In this document: piece after piece, positions 26,613-35,071 of the stretch
How the letters are laid out: every line of letters begins with the position of its first letter
Position numbering within the stretch: position 1 is the stretch's first letter
Origin: Streptomyces sennicomposti
Lineage (GTDB): Bacteria; Actinomycetota; Actinomycetes; Streptomycetales; Streptomycetaceae
Assembly: GCF_019890635.1 (NCBI RefSeq)
Contig: NZ_JAIOAB010000001.1
Span: 209,480 to 273,479, forward strand
Length of the DNA stretch: 64,000 bases
Direction: 5' to 3'
Translations under genes and position numbers: made by a program
Notes under the pieces: model-generated
What the model was told of the DNA's origin: nothing
Seen by the model: the letters and a program-made list of their open reading frames with translations, nothing else
The model's database searches: none

Positions 26613-28223
26613 GTGGACCCGGTGATCGTCGTCGGGGCGGGGCCCGTGGGGCTCGCGCTCGCCCTGGCGCTGGCCCGCCAGGAGGTGCCGTCCGTCGTCC
26701 TCGACGAGACGCCGGGCCGGGACGCGCCGCGCGCCGCCCGCACCGTCGTGCTGCGCGAGGACACGGCCGCCCTCGTGGAGCGGCTGGCCGGCGTGCCGCT
26801 CGGCGGCGCCGGACTGCGCTGGTCCGGATGGCGGTCGCTGCGGCGCAAACAGGTGACGAACGAGGTGGCCTTCGACGACGCCGAACCCGCCCCGCTGCAC
26901 ATCGCCCAGCACGTGCTGACCGCCGCGCTGCGCGCGGCCGTCGCCCGCGAGCCGCTGATCGAACTGGCCGTCGACAGCCGGCTCGACACCATAGAGCAGG
27001 AACCGGCGGGCGTCACCGCCCACACCCGCGGCGCCAACGGAACGTGGTGGCGCGGCAGTTACCTGGTCGGCTGCGACGGTCCCCGCTCGACCGTGCGCAA
27101 GCTCCAGGACATCCGCTTCCCCGGCCGCACCGCCGTCGAACGGCACGCGGTGGCGGCGCTGCGCACCGAGCTGCCCCGGCCCGAGGAAGCGTTCCTCCAC
27201 CGCAGCCCGCCGTGGCGGACCTCCGGCCCGTTCGCCGGGGAGATCACCGCCCGCCCGCTGCCGGACGGCGTATGGCGGCTGGACTGGCTGCTGCCGCCCG
27301 GAAAGGACCTGGTCACGCCCGAACTGCTGCTCGCCCGCATCCGGGAGACCCTCACCGGCTGGACCGGCGAGGGCGCCCCGGCGTACGAGCTGCTGGACAC
27401 CGGCGTGCACACCGTCCACCACCGGCTGGCCCGCCGCTGGCGCGCCGGACGCGTCTTCCTCGCCGGGGACGCGGCCCATCTGCTGGGCGCGCTCGGCACC
27501 CACGGGCTGGACGAGGGGCTGCGGGACGCCGACAACCTCGCCTGGAAACTGGCGACGGTCCATCACCACGGCCCGCACAAGGCGCTGCTGGACAGCTACC
27601 AGACCGAGCGGCGCGCCGTCGTCGCCGCCCGGCTGCGCGCCGCGGACCAGGTGCTGCCGGTGCTGCGCGGGGGCGGCGGACTGCGGTCCTACGTCCCCGG
27701 GGCCGGACGCCAGCACGACGCGCTGCTCATGGACGGCCATCTGGGGCACGGGGCGCTCGGCGCGCCCGGCTCGTACGCCGGCTCACCGCTCGCGCCCGAA
27801 CCCGTGGACGCGGAGACGCCCGTGGACACGCCGGTGGGCGAAGCGGTCGCCGATGTGGTGGTGACCGCGGAGGACGGCACGTTCGTGCCGCTGCGGGAGC
27901 GGCTGGGCCGCGGTGCGCTGCTGGTGGTGCTGGTGGCGCCGGGCACGGTGGTGTGGGAGCGGCGGCACTGGGTGAGCGCCGGGATCATGCCCCGGCTGGC
28001 GGCGGCGGTCGCCGCCCTGCCGCACCCCGCCGAGCTGCTGGTCGCCGAGAGCTATCCGGGCGCGGCCCCGCACACCGTGCTCCTGGTCCGCCCCGACGGC
28101 CACCTGGTCACCGCCCTCGGCGGCGTCCACCCGGCCGCCCTCTACGCGGCGGCCGAGGCCACCCTGGGCGGCGCCACGGCAACGACCCGAGCGGAGGAAC
28201 ACGCGGAGGCGGGGGCATGGTGA
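26613..28223 (+). CDS. FAD-dependent aromatic-type monooxygenase (group A)
   Basis: 536 aa. FAD fold GAGPVGLALALALARQ at the N-terminus, the DG motif LVGCDGPRSTVR (about 155-165) and the GD motif RVFLAGDAAHLLGALGTHGLDEGLRDADNLAWKL (about 285-320), where the usual 'P.GG.G.N.G' is changed to 'GALGTHGLDEG'. The C-terminal thioredoxin-like domain of phenol-hydroxylase relatives follows (about 410-520). NAD(P)H-dependent hydroxylation of a phenolic compound is expected; the substrate is not readable. The GTG at 26613 has GGGAG 7 nt upstream and begins directly with the Rossmann strand. It stands alone. Confidence 0.86.
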   Translation: MDPVIVVGAGPVGLALALALARQEVPSVVLDETPGRDAPRAARTVVLREDTAALVERLAGVPLGGAGLRWSGWRSLRRKQVTNEVAFDDAEPAPLHIAQHVLTAALRAAVAREPLIELAVDSRLDTIEQEPAGVTAHTRGANGTWWRGSYLVGCDGPRSTVRKLQDIRFPGRTAVERHAVAALRTELPRPEEAFLHRSPPWRTSGPFAGEITARPLPDGVWRLDWLLPPGKDLVTPELLLARIRETLTGWTGEGAPAYELLDTGVHTVHHRLARRWRAGRVFLAGDAAHLLGALGTHGLDEGLRDADNLAWKLATVHHHGPHKALLDSYQTERRAVVAARLRAADQVLPVLRGGGGLRSYVPGAGRQHDALLMDGHLGHGALGAPGSYAGSPLAPEPVDAETPVDTPVGEAVADVVVTAEDGTFVPLRERLGRGALLVVLVAPGTVVWERRHWVSAGIMPRLAAAVAALPHPAELLVAESYPGAAPHTVLLVRPDGHLVTALGGVHPAALYAAAEATLGGATATTRAEEHAEAGAW

Positions 28224-28360
28224 GGGGCGGGGGCGGAGCTTGGGCGGCTGTGTAGGGGGCGGGGCGGGGCCTGGGCGCTGTGTAGGGCGCGGGGCGGATC
28301 TTGGGCGCGATGAGGGGCGCGGGGGCGGAGCCTGGGGCGCGATGAGGGGTGCTCGGGCCG
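28222..28360. repeat. G-rich degenerate tandem repeats (about 30-33 nt) after the monooxygenase
   Basis: Four to five imperfect units, each with GGGGCGG..GG(A/C)GC(C/T)TGGGCG followed by TGTGTA or GATGA. The + strand has many runs of three or more G, so quadruplex formation on that strand is possible. It starts at the monooxygenase stop codon. The rest of the 28361-28782 spacer is GC-rich low-complexity sequence with no gene I can support. Confidence 0.65.
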
Positions 28361-28782
28361 GCGTTCGGGGGTGAGGTGCGCTCGGCGGAGGCCTCGGTGC
28401 GGGGGCGCCCGGGGCGGCGGTGGTTCGGGGGCGGTGAGAGGCCGCCGGCGGCGCTGGGGCGAGAGCGGTGAAGTGGGGGCGCGGCGGCGCTCGCTGGGCC
28501 AGGGGTTGCGCGACGGCGCGCGGTGAAGCGGGTGCAGGCGGAATCCCGTGGGGGCGGATCGGCTGCGAGGCGCGCGCCTGAGGAGGCGGGCGCACGACGG
28601 GCCGAGGCCTGGCCCGCTGCCGGAGCGGCCCGGAGGGAGCGGGACGCTCGGGGGAGGAAGCGGGACCCTCGGGGGGGTGCGCGGGCGCGGAGGACGGCCG
28701 CGGTGGGGGCGGCGCCCGGCGGCGGCGATGTGCGCCCCCGCCGTACGTTCCGTCGTCGTCCGGTCCGCATGGTGACGGTCGG

Positions 28783-28811
28783 TTGACCGTGTCGCGGGGG
28801 CATGGTGTACT
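28783..28811 (+). promoter_or_regulatory. promoter of the leader peptide-cysteine dioxygenase operon
   Basis: TTGACC (28783-28788), a 17-bp spacer, then TGTACT (28806-28811). The predicted start of transcription, 7-8 nt after the -10, falls on or next to the GTG at 28819, so the leader peptide would be read from a leaderless or nearly leaderless mRNA. Confidence 0.6.
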
Positions 28812-28818
28812 CCCGATC

Positions 28819-28905
28819 GTGACCGACACCGATGTGCGCCTGTGGCGGAGGGTCCATATGGACCTCGTCCGCTATGCGGGCTGCGTGTGTCGCCCCTCCT
28901 GCTGA
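28819..28905 (+). CDS. Cys-rich putative regulatory leader peptide
   Basis: A 28-codon frame ending C-V-C-R-P-S-C-stop; its middle reads RLWRRVHMDLVRYAG, matching the R-x-H-x-D-L-x-R pattern I know from short actinobacterial leader peptides upstream of sulfur and cysteine genes. Codons 22, 24 and 28 are Cys (TGC, TGT, TGC). Possible starts: the GTG at 28819 at the predicted transcript start, the GTG at 28834, or the ATG at 28858 preceded by GGAGGG. The stop is 85 nt before the cysteine dioxygenase GTG, with inverted repeats between. Stalling at the Cys codons when charged tRNA-Cys is low would be the expected mechanism; this is inference. Confidence 0.75.
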   Translation: MTDTDVRLWRRVHMDLVRYAGCVCRPSC

Positions 28906-28926
28906 ACTCGCGTCTTGCTTCCCCCT

Positions 28927-28969
28927 TTCGCGCGCGCACCGTTTCCGTGTCGCCGCGCGCTTCCGCGAA
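28927..28969 (+). promoter_or_regulatory. attenuator-like inverted repeats after the leader peptide
   Basis: TTCGCG (28927-28932) can pair with CGCGAA (28964-28969), and the overlapping GCGCGC (28930-28935) with GCGCGC (28955-28960). These lie 22-64 nt past the leader stop and end 20 nt before the dioxygenase GTG, suitably placed to mask or expose its AGGA site. A folding calculation was not possible. Confidence 0.5.
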
Positions 28970-28989
28970 CGTTCCTCAGGACGGTGTAC

Positions 28990-29574
28990 GTGTCTGCCTC
29001 CTCCGCTGTGTCCGCCTCCGCCTCCCTGTCCGCCCCCGCCGCTCCGGCCCCGGACGACGCCTCCGCGGGCGCCGCTGCTTCGGCGCCCACCGAGGCGGAA
29101 CTCCTCGACTTCGTCCGGCGCGCCGCCGCCGACCCCGAGCTGATCGCCTCCCTGCCGCTCGACCCGGAGGGCCGCACCTGGGTACGCCTGGAGGGGCCCA
29201 AGGGCAGCGAGGCCTGGCTGATCGGCTGGCCGCCCGGCACCGGCACCGGCTGGCACGACCACGCCGACTCGATCGGCGCCTTCCTCACCGCCGACGGCGA
29301 GCTGACGGAGTACTCGCTCGCCGCGCGGCTGCCCACCGACGGCTGGAAGACCCTCGAACTCACCGACGGAGTGGACCGTACGCGCAGCCTGCCGGCCGGC
29401 CGGGGCCGCGCCTTCGGCCGCCACCACGTCCACGAGGTGCTCAACGAGTCCGCCGACCGGCACGCGATCTCCGTGCACGCCTACTACCCGCCGCTGCCGC
29501 AGATCCGCCGCTACAGCCGCACCGGTCAGACGCTGCGCCTGGAGCAGGTCGAGCGCCCGGAGGACTGGCAGTGA
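28990..29574 (+). CDS. cysteine dioxygenase family protein
   Basis: 194 aa cupin-fold non-haem iron enzyme that oxidises cysteine to cysteine sulfinate. After a 40-residue Ala/Ser-rich N-terminus come the metal ligands: His pair in WHDHADSIGAF (about 88-90) and the third His in GRHHVHEVLN (about 145). ISVHAYYPPL near the end is typical of bacterial thiol dioxygenases. GTG at 28990 is chosen because AGGA lies 8 nt upstream; a GTG at 28984 is too close to it. The stop overlaps the rhodanese start (GTGA). The leader peptide upstream suggests cysteine-dependent expression. Related thiol substrates cannot be excluded. Confidence 0.9.
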   Translation: MSASSAVSASASLSAPAAPAPDDASAGAAASAPTEAELLDFVRRAAADPELIASLPLDPEGRTWVRLEGPKGSEAWLIGWPPGTGTGWHDHADSIGAFLTADGELTEYSLAARLPTDGWKTLELTDGVDRTRSLPAGRGRAFGRHHVHEVLNESADRHAISVHAYYPPLPQIRRYSRTGQTLRLEQVERPEDWQ

Positions 29575-29972
29575 GCGAGGCGAGACCGCCGGTCGGGATC
29601 GACGACCTGCTGGAACGGGTCCGCCGGAGCTACGAGCGCATCGAGCCCGGCGAGGCGTACGCCGCCTCCCGGGCCGGCGAGGCCCTGCTCGTGGACATCC
29701 GGTACGCCGCGCTGCGCGAGCGCGACGGCCTGATCCCCGGCGCCCTCGTCGTCGAACGCAACGAGCTGGAGTGGCGGCTGGACCCCTGGGGCGGTCACCG
29801 CCTCCCGGAGGCCACCGGCCACGACCTGCGCGTCGTCGTGATCTGCAACGAGGGCTACGCGTCGAGCCTGGCCGCCGCCTCCCTGCACCAACTGGGCCTG
29901 CACCGGGCCACCGATCTGATCGGCGGCTTCCAGGCCTGGCGCGCGGCCGGGCTTCCGGTGACGACGCCGTAG
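29571..29972 (+). CDS. rhodanese-like sulfurtransferase
   Basis: 133 aa single-domain rhodanese. The active loop ICNEGYASS carries the persulfide-forming Cys at about residue 92, and LLVDIRYAALRERDGLIPGAL is the CH2A-type segment. The end, IGGFQAWRAAGLPV, is the standard domain terminus. GTG start overlapping the dioxygenase stop by 4 bp shows translational coupling. Together the pair would deal with cysteine-derived sulfur: the dioxygenase makes sulfinate and the rhodanese handles sulfane sulfur. Confidence 0.9.
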   Translation: MSEARPPVGIDDLLERVRRSYERIEPGEAYAASRAGEALLVDIRYAALRERDGLIPGALVVERNELEWRLDPWGGHRLPEATGHDLRVVVICNEGYASSLAAASLHQLGLHRATDLIGGFQAWRAAGLPVTTP

Positions 29973-30376
29973 GGCCCGTGGCACGCGAGGTGCGGCCGCG
30001 TAGGCCCGTGGCGCGCGGCGGGGACATGACCTACGCGCCCGACGGCAGCGGCTGACCGGGCGGCGGCTGCGCGGGCGCGCGCGGGCATGACCTCGCCGCC
30101 CGCGGACGGCCGGACGCGGATGCCGCAGCCGACCGGACGGGCGGGCGAGCGTCGCCATCGGCCGGAGCAGGTGTGGCGCCCGGCCGGACGGGCGAGCGTC
30201 GCCACCGGCCGGAGCGGGCGCCACCACCGGTCAGAGCGGGCGTCGCCACCGGCCGGAGCGGGCGTCGCGCCTGACTGGAGCGGGTGTCGCGCCGGGCCGG
30301 AGCAGGTATCGCCTCTGTGGCTGAAGCGAGTGTTCGCGGCCGATGGGAGCGGAGGCCACGCCCCCTCTCCACGGCC
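29973..30376. other. intergenic region holding a 22-nt degenerate repeat array
   Basis: 404 bp between the convergent rhodanese and recX genes. From about 30143 to 30352 roughly nine imperfect units of 21-24 nt follow one another, consensus near GGGCGTCGCCACCGGCCGG then AGC. I see no convincing gene and no simple hairpin terminator, although the repeats contain many short complementary segments. Confidence 0.65.
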
Positions 30377-31390
30377 TCAGAACTCCCCGTCCTCCAGGAA
30401 GTCCGTGTCCTCCCCCTCCTCCTCCAGCGCCTGGCGGACCACCTTCAGGGCGAGCCCCTGTGAGTAGCCCTTGCGGGCGAGCATGCCGGCGAGGCGGCGC
30501 AGCCGCTTGTCGCGGTCCAGGCCCCGGGTGGAGCGCAGCTTGCGGGCGACCAGTTCGCGCGCGGTGGCCTCTTCCTGGTCGGCGTCGAGCCGGCCCACCG
30601 CCTCGTCGATCAGCGTGGCGTCCACGCCCTTGGTCCGCAGTTCCCGGGCCAGTGCGCGCCGGGCCAGTCCGCGCCCGTGGTGCCGGGACTCCACCCAGGC
30701 GTCCGCGAACGCGCTGTCGTCGATCAGCCCGACCTCCTCGAACCTGGACAGCACCTCCTGCGCCGCCTCGTCGGGGATCTCCCGCTTGCGCAGGGCATCC
30801 GCGAGCTGCTTGCGAGTGCGCGGGGTCCCGGTGAGCAGGCGCAGACAGATCGCGCGCGCCCGCTCCACCGGGTCCCCCGGAGACTCCCCCCGCTCGGCCC
30901 TCGACAAGGAGGAAGCGTCTCCGTCCACCGCGGACGCCTCGCCGAAGTCCCGTCGGCGACGCCCGCGCCCGCCGTACGGCCCGCCGTCACGCGAGCCGCC
31001 CCGGCGTGCTCCTCTCGCCCGTGGGCCGCCCGTACCGCGCGTCCCACCGTCGCCCGTGCCGCGGCCGTCGCCCGGCTCGTCGCCCCCTTGTCCCCCGTAC
31101 TCGCCGTGTCCCCCGAGTCCGCCGTACTCGCCGTGTCCCCCGAGTCCGCCGTATCCGCCGTGTCCCCCGAGTCCGTCGCCCGGGCCGTCGCCCGCGAAGC
31201 CGGCCTCCGGCCCGTGCACCCCGTCACCGTCCGGCCAGTACGGGTCGTCGCCCCGGTACGCGTCCGCGCTGTCCGCCCCGGCGCCGGGGCGGTTCCCGGT
31301 GCCCCTCCCCCGCGGGGCACCGGAATCGGCGTGTCCGTGCTCGTACTCGTGCCCGGCCTCGTACTCGGCCCAGTCGGTTCGCCGTGTCAC
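30377..31390 (-). CDS. recX: recombination regulator RecX with long glycine-rich N-terminal extension
   Basis: 337 aa; the RecX fold itself is the last about 165 residues (ARAICLRLLTGTPRTRKQLADAL, GLIDDSAFADAWVESRHHGRGLARRALARELRTKG). RecX binds RecA filaments and inhibits recombinase activity. The N-terminal 165 residues are disordered, Gly/Asp/Tyr/His-rich, and include three GGLGGHGEY-type nonamers coded by 27-nt repeats (31096-31176). GTG at 31390, three nt past the recA stop, so recA-recX are one transcript. Ordinary RecX proteins are about 150-200 aa, so the extension is unusual in length. Confidence 0.93.
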   Translation of the reverse strand: MTRRTDWAEYEAGHEYEHGHADSGAPRGRGTGNRPGAGADSADAYRGDDPYWPDGDGVHGPEAGFAGDGPGDGLGGHGGYGGLGGHGEYGGLGGHGEYGGQGGDEPGDGRGTGDGGTRGTGGPRARGARRGGSRDGGPYGGRGRRRRDFGEASAVDGDASSLSRAERGESPGDPVERARAICLRLLTGTPRTRKQLADALRKREIPDEAAQEVLSRFEEVGLIDDSAFADAWVESRHHGRGLARRALARELRTKGVDATLIDEAVGRLDADQEEATARELVARKLRSTRGLDRDKRLRRLAGMLARKGYSQGLALKVVRQALEEEGEDTDFLEDGEF

Positions 31391-31393
31391 GGG

Positions 31394-32521
31394 TCAGCTC
31401 TTGGCTGCGGCGGCCTTGGGCTTGGTGGCCTTGGCGGCGGCCGGGGCGGGCACCGTCTTGGCCGCGTCGCCCACGGCGGCGGAGACCGCGGCGTCCGCGC
31501 CCGGCTCGGCGGCCGGCTCCTCCGGGCGCACGCCGACGCCCAGCTTCTCCTTGATCTTCCGCTCGATCTCGTTGGCCAGGTCGGGGTTGTCCTTCAGGAA
31601 GTTGCGCGCGTTCTCCTTGCCCTGGCCGAGCTGGTCGCCCTCGTACGTGTACCAGGCGCCGGCCTTGCGCACGAAGCCGTGCTCCACGCCCATGTCGATC
31701 AGACCGCCCTCGCGGCTGATGCCCTGGCCGTAGAGGATGTCGAACTCCGCCTGCTTGAAGGGCGGCGCGACCTTGTTCTTGACGACCTTGCAGCGGGTGC
31801 GGTTGCCGACCGCCTCGGTGCCGTCCTTCAGGGTCTCGATCCGGCGGATGTCGATGCGCACGGAGGCGTAGAACTTCAGCGCGCGGCCACCGGTCGTGGT
31901 CTCCGGCGAGCCGAACATCACACCGATCTTCTCGCGCAGCTGGTTGATGAAGATCGCCGTGGTCTTGGACTGGTTGAGCGCGCTGGTGATCTTGCGCAGC
32001 GCCTGGCTCATCAGACGGGCCTGCAGACCCACGTGCGAGTCGCCCATCTCGCCCTCGATCTCCGCGCGCGGGACGAGCGCCGCGACCGAGTCGATGACGA
32101 TGAGGTCGAGCGCGCCGGAGCGGACCAGCATGTCCACGATCTCCAGCGCCTGCTCGCCGTTGTCCGGCTGCGACAGGATCAGGTTGTCGATGTCGACGCC
32201 GAGCTTGCGCGCGTACTCGGGGTCGAGGGCGTGCTCCGCGTCCACGAAGGCGACCTGGCCGCCGGCCTTCTGCGCGTTCGCCACGGCGTGCAGGGTCAGG
32301 GTCGTCTTGCCGGAGGACTCCGGTCCGTAGATCTCCACGACGCGCCCGCGCGGCAGGCCGCCGACGCCGAGGGCCACGTCGAGCGCGGTCGACCCGGTCG
32401 GGATGACCTCGATGGGCTCCTTCGACCGCTCGCCCATGCGCATGACGGCGCCCTTGCCGAATTGTCGTTCAATCTGTGCGAGCGCGGCGTCGAGCGCCTT
32501 CTCGCGGTCGGTTCCTGCCAT
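31394..32521 (-). CDS. recA: recombinase RecA
   Basis: 375 aa. Walker [10 protein letters not shown] (about 66-74), Walker [14 protein letters not shown]-binding loop regions [18 protein letters not shown] and [16 protein letters not shown], and the [18 protein letters not shown] segment. The C-terminal 45 residues are Ala/Pro/Lys-rich, longer and more basic at the end than in E. coli. ATG at 32521 gives the family-typical [14 protein letters not shown]. It catalyses strand exchange and activates LexA cleavage. Promoter with SOS box lies 170-190 bp upstream. Confidence 0.98.
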   Translation of the reverse strand: MAGTDREKALDAALAQIERQFGKGAVMRMGERSKEPIEVIPTGSTALDVALGVGGLPRGRVVEIYGPESSGKTTLTLHAVANAQKAGGQVAFVDAEHALDPEYARKLGVDIDNLILSQPDNGEQALEIVDMLVRSGALDLIVIDSVAALVPRAEIEGEMGDSHVGLQARLMSQALRKITSALNQSKTTAIFINQLREKIGVMFGSPETTTGGRALKFYASVRIDIRRIETLKDGTEAVGNRTRCKVVKNKVAPPFKQAEFDILYGQGISREGGLIDMGVEHGFVRKAGAWYTYEGDQLGQGKENARNFLKDNPDLANEIERKIKEKLGVGVRPEEPAAEPGADAAVSAAVGDAAKTVPAPAAAKATKPKAAAAKS

Positions 32522-32681
32522 GGGTTCCACCCGGTTTGCTTGAGTCGATCGCTTCACGTCAAAGACGCTAACGCCTGCCACTGACAATGCGCCTCGACGC
32601 ATGTCCGGCCTGTGGATAACTAAGGTGCAGATCAACCCGAAACCGGGCGAATCACCCTTCGTTCCGTCTCGCCGGAGCCCC

Positions 32682-32712
32682 CATAAGAATAGATGTTCGA
32701 TTTTCGTGTCAA
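32682..32712 (-). promoter_or_regulatory. recA promoter overlapping a LexA (SOS) box
   Basis: On the minus strand, TTGACA (32707-32712) is followed by the LexA-type operator GAACATCTATTC (32687-32698; consensus GAAC-N4-GTTC with one mismatch) and a -10 in TATTCTTAT. The operator occupies the spacer and -10, so LexA would block the polymerase. Confidence 0.75.
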
Positions 32713-32817
32713 GCGAGCCACACCGTCACCGCGCCCGCTGTCCTGCTCCGCCCGGAGCAGGGCGGGAGCCTCCTCCCGGACGACGACAGGCGGCTCCTTC
32801 CCCGCGACGCTCGGGGC

Positions 32818-33609
32818 ATGGCAGTCTCCGTGTCCCGACCGCGCCCCTCGCCCCTCACGGCGTCCGTACAGGCCCTGCGCCCCGCCGAGCGGCTGTGCCA
32901 CGCCACCGGCCTCCTCCTCGTCCTGTCCGGCCTGGTCCACCTGGTGGTGTTCGCGATCGACGGCGGGCCGTGGGACGGGCCCGTCTCCTGGCGCAAGCCC
33001 GTCACGTTCGGACTGTCCTTCGGGGCGACGCTGATCGCGCTCACCTGGGTCACGTCGTACCTGCGGATCGCGGAGCGGACGCGGACGGTGCTGCTCGGGG
33101 TGTTCGCCGCCGACTGCGTCGTCGAGGTGGGCGGCATCACGCTCCAGGCGTGGCGCCGGGTGCCCTCGCATCTGAACATGCAGACGCCCTTCGACACGGC
33201 GGTGTCGATGACGCTCGCGGTGGGCGGCGGGGTCCTCGTGGTGCTCCTGACCGTCTTCGCGGTCGCGTCCTTCCGGCGCGTCCCCGCCAGCCCCGCGGGG
33301 ATGGCGCTCGCGGTGCGCTCCGGGTTCGCGATCCTGCTCGTCGCCCTGGCGTCGGGCGCCGCGATGATCGCGCGCGGGGTGCTGCTGACCCGGACCGGTC
33401 ACCAGCAGGCGGCGTACCACTCGACGGCCCCGCTCAAGCCGCTGCACGGGGTGAGTCTGCACGCGGTCCTGGTGCTGCCCGCGCTGGCCCGGCTGCTGTC
33501 GCGCACGGCGTGGAGCGAGCGGGCCCGCCGACGGGCCGTGGCCGCCGCGGTCGGCGCCTACGCGGCCGCCGTCGCCGCCGCCGGCCTCTGGCCGCTCGTC
33601 GGCCGCTGA
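32818..33609 (+). CDS. multi-spanning membrane protein of unknown function
   Basis: 263 aa with about seven hydrophobic helices, among them ATGLLLVLSGLVHLVVFAI, VGGGVLVVLLTVFAVASF and AILLVALASGAAMIA. Charged or polar spots within helices are few; GGPWDGPVSWRKPVTFGLSFG after helix 1 is a recognisable conserved-looking loop. The C-terminus is Ala-rich. Divergent from recA. No family recognised. Confidence 0.75.
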   Translation: MAVSVSRPRPSPLTASVQALRPAERLCHATGLLLVLSGLVHLVVFAIDGGPWDGPVSWRKPVTFGLSFGATLIALTWVTSYLRIAERTRTVLLGVFAADCVVEVGGITLQAWRRVPSHLNMQTPFDTAVSMTLAVGGGVLVVLLTVFAVASFRRVPASPAGMALAVRSGFAILLVALASGAAMIARGVLLTRTGHQQAAYHSTAPLKPLHGVSLHAVLVLPALARLLSRTAWSERARRRAVAAAVGAYAAAVAAAGLWPLVGR

Positions 33610-33712
33610 CCGGACCCCGGCCCCGGGTCGCCGCCCCGCACAGCCGCCGACCGCCGTCGGCGACCCACCGCCAGGGCCGCCCGGCCGCCCCGTCCCCGTC
33701 CTCGGCGGTGGC

Positions 33713-35011
33713 TCACGCGTCCGCGCCGGAAGCGCCCGCGTCCGCCGTCGTCCCGGTGCCCGCGTCCGCCGCGGCTCCCGTCCCGGCCGCCGCCGGCTGC
33801 GCCCACAGCCGCCGCACGCGCGTGAACAGGCCCGGCGCCGAGGGCCGGCTGGGGTGACCGTGGACACGGGGGTCGTCGGTGACGTCGTACCGCTTCACGT
33901 ACGCGCCCAGGAATGCCTGGAGCGTGGCGACGGCCGGGATGGCGATCAGCGCGCCCACCGCGCCGAGCAGTGCCGTGCCGGCGATGACCGAGCCGAAGGC
34001 GACCGCGGGGTGGATGTCGACGGTCTTGGAGGTCAGCTTGGGCTGCAGCATGTAGTTCTCGAACTGCTGGTAGACCACGACGAAGACCAGCACCCACAGC
34101 GCGTACCAGGGGTTGACCGTGAAGGCGATCAGCATCGGCAGGGCGCCGGCGAGATAGGTGCCGATGGTCGGGATGAACTGCGACACCAGCCCCACCCAGA
34201 CGCCGAGCACGGGCGCGTACGGCACGCCGAGGGCCTGGAGCAGGACGTAGTGGGCGACTCCCGAGACGAGGGCCATCAGGCCGCGCGAGTAGAGGTAGCC
34301 GCCGGTCTTGTCGACGGCGATCTCCCACGCGCGCAGCACCTCGGCCTGGCGGGCGGGCGGCAGCACGGAGCACAGCGCCCGGCGCAGCCGGGGGCCGTCG
34401 GCCGCGAAGTAGAACGAGAACAGGGCGACCGTCAGCAGCCGGAACAGGCCGCCGAGCACCTGCGCGGACACGTCCAGCACGCCCGCCGCGCTGTTCTGCG
34501 CGTACTTGCGCAGCCAGTCGGAGTGGAGCAGCCCCTCCTGGATGTCGACGCGCCGCAGATGACTGTGGAACGTGGCGTTGACCCAGTTGATGACGGAGTC
34601 CAGGTACTCCGGGAAGCCCTCGATCATCTTGATGATCTGACCGGCGAGCATCGAGCCGAGCAGGGTGACGAATCCCGCGGTCGCTATCGCCAGCCCGAGG
34701 AAGACCAGGAAGGTCGCGAAGCCCCGGCGCATGCCGCGGGAGGCCATGCGGCTCACCGCCGGCTCGATCGCCAGGGCCAGGAAGAACGCGATGAGGATGT
34801 TGATCAGCAGGCTGGTGACCTGGTGGAACGCCCAGCTGCCGAACTGGAAGGCGGCGATGAGCGCGAGTGCGAGCACCATGGCCCGCGGCAGCCAGCGCGG
34901 CATGCGCGCGCCGGGCCCGGCGGCGCCCGCGACCGGCGGGTCGGAGGGCGGCGTCGTAGCGGTGGAGGGTGCTTGCCGGGCCGTCAGCCCGGACTCGTCA
35001 GTGCGTGCCAC
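33713..35011 (-). CDS. AI-2E family transporter
   Basis: 432 aa. Eight predicted helices in the family pattern: two near the N-terminus (AMVLALALIAAFQFGSWAF, LLINILIAFFLALAIEP), a long soluble segment, then four or five at the end including FIPTIGTYLAGALPMLIAF and FENYMLQPKL, the family signature. Members export small molecules or act as Na+/H+ antiporters; AI-2 transport should not be assumed. The last 50 residues are a low-complexity Ala/Thr/Gly tail. GTG at 35011 is preferred; a GTG at 35029 in the same frame is possible. Confidence 0.88.
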   Translation of the reverse strand: MARTDESGLTARQAPSTATTPPSDPPVAGAAGPGARMPRWLPRAMVLALALIAAFQFGSWAFHQVTSLLINILIAFFLALAIEPAVSRMASRGMRRGFATFLVFLGLAIATAGFVTLLGSMLAGQIIKMIEGFPEYLDSVINWVNATFHSHLRRVDIQEGLLHSDWLRKYAQNSAAGVLDVSAQVLGGLFRLLTVALFSFYFAADGPRLRRALCSVLPPARQAEVLRAWEIAVDKTGGYLYSRGLMALVSGVAHYVLLQALGVPYAPVLGVWVGLVSQFIPTIGTYLAGALPMLIAFTVNPWYALWVLVFVVVYQQFENYMLQPKLTSKTVDIHPAVAFGSVIAGTALLGAVGALIAIPAVATLQAFLGAYVKRYDVTDDPRVHGHPSRPSAPGLFTRVRRLWAQPAAAGTGAAADAGTGTTADAGASGADA

Positions 35012-35071
35012 GGTGCAAGTCTCGCCCACGCCGCCGACAATCGGATACGCCCCCGCCGGCGCGGCCCCCGG

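Noticed and set aside
28108..30027. A 639-codon minus-strand frame across the dioxygenase operon
   Set aside because: Pro/Arg/Gly-rich shadow; the + strand carries the cysteine dioxygenase and rhodanese motifs with coupled starts and stops.
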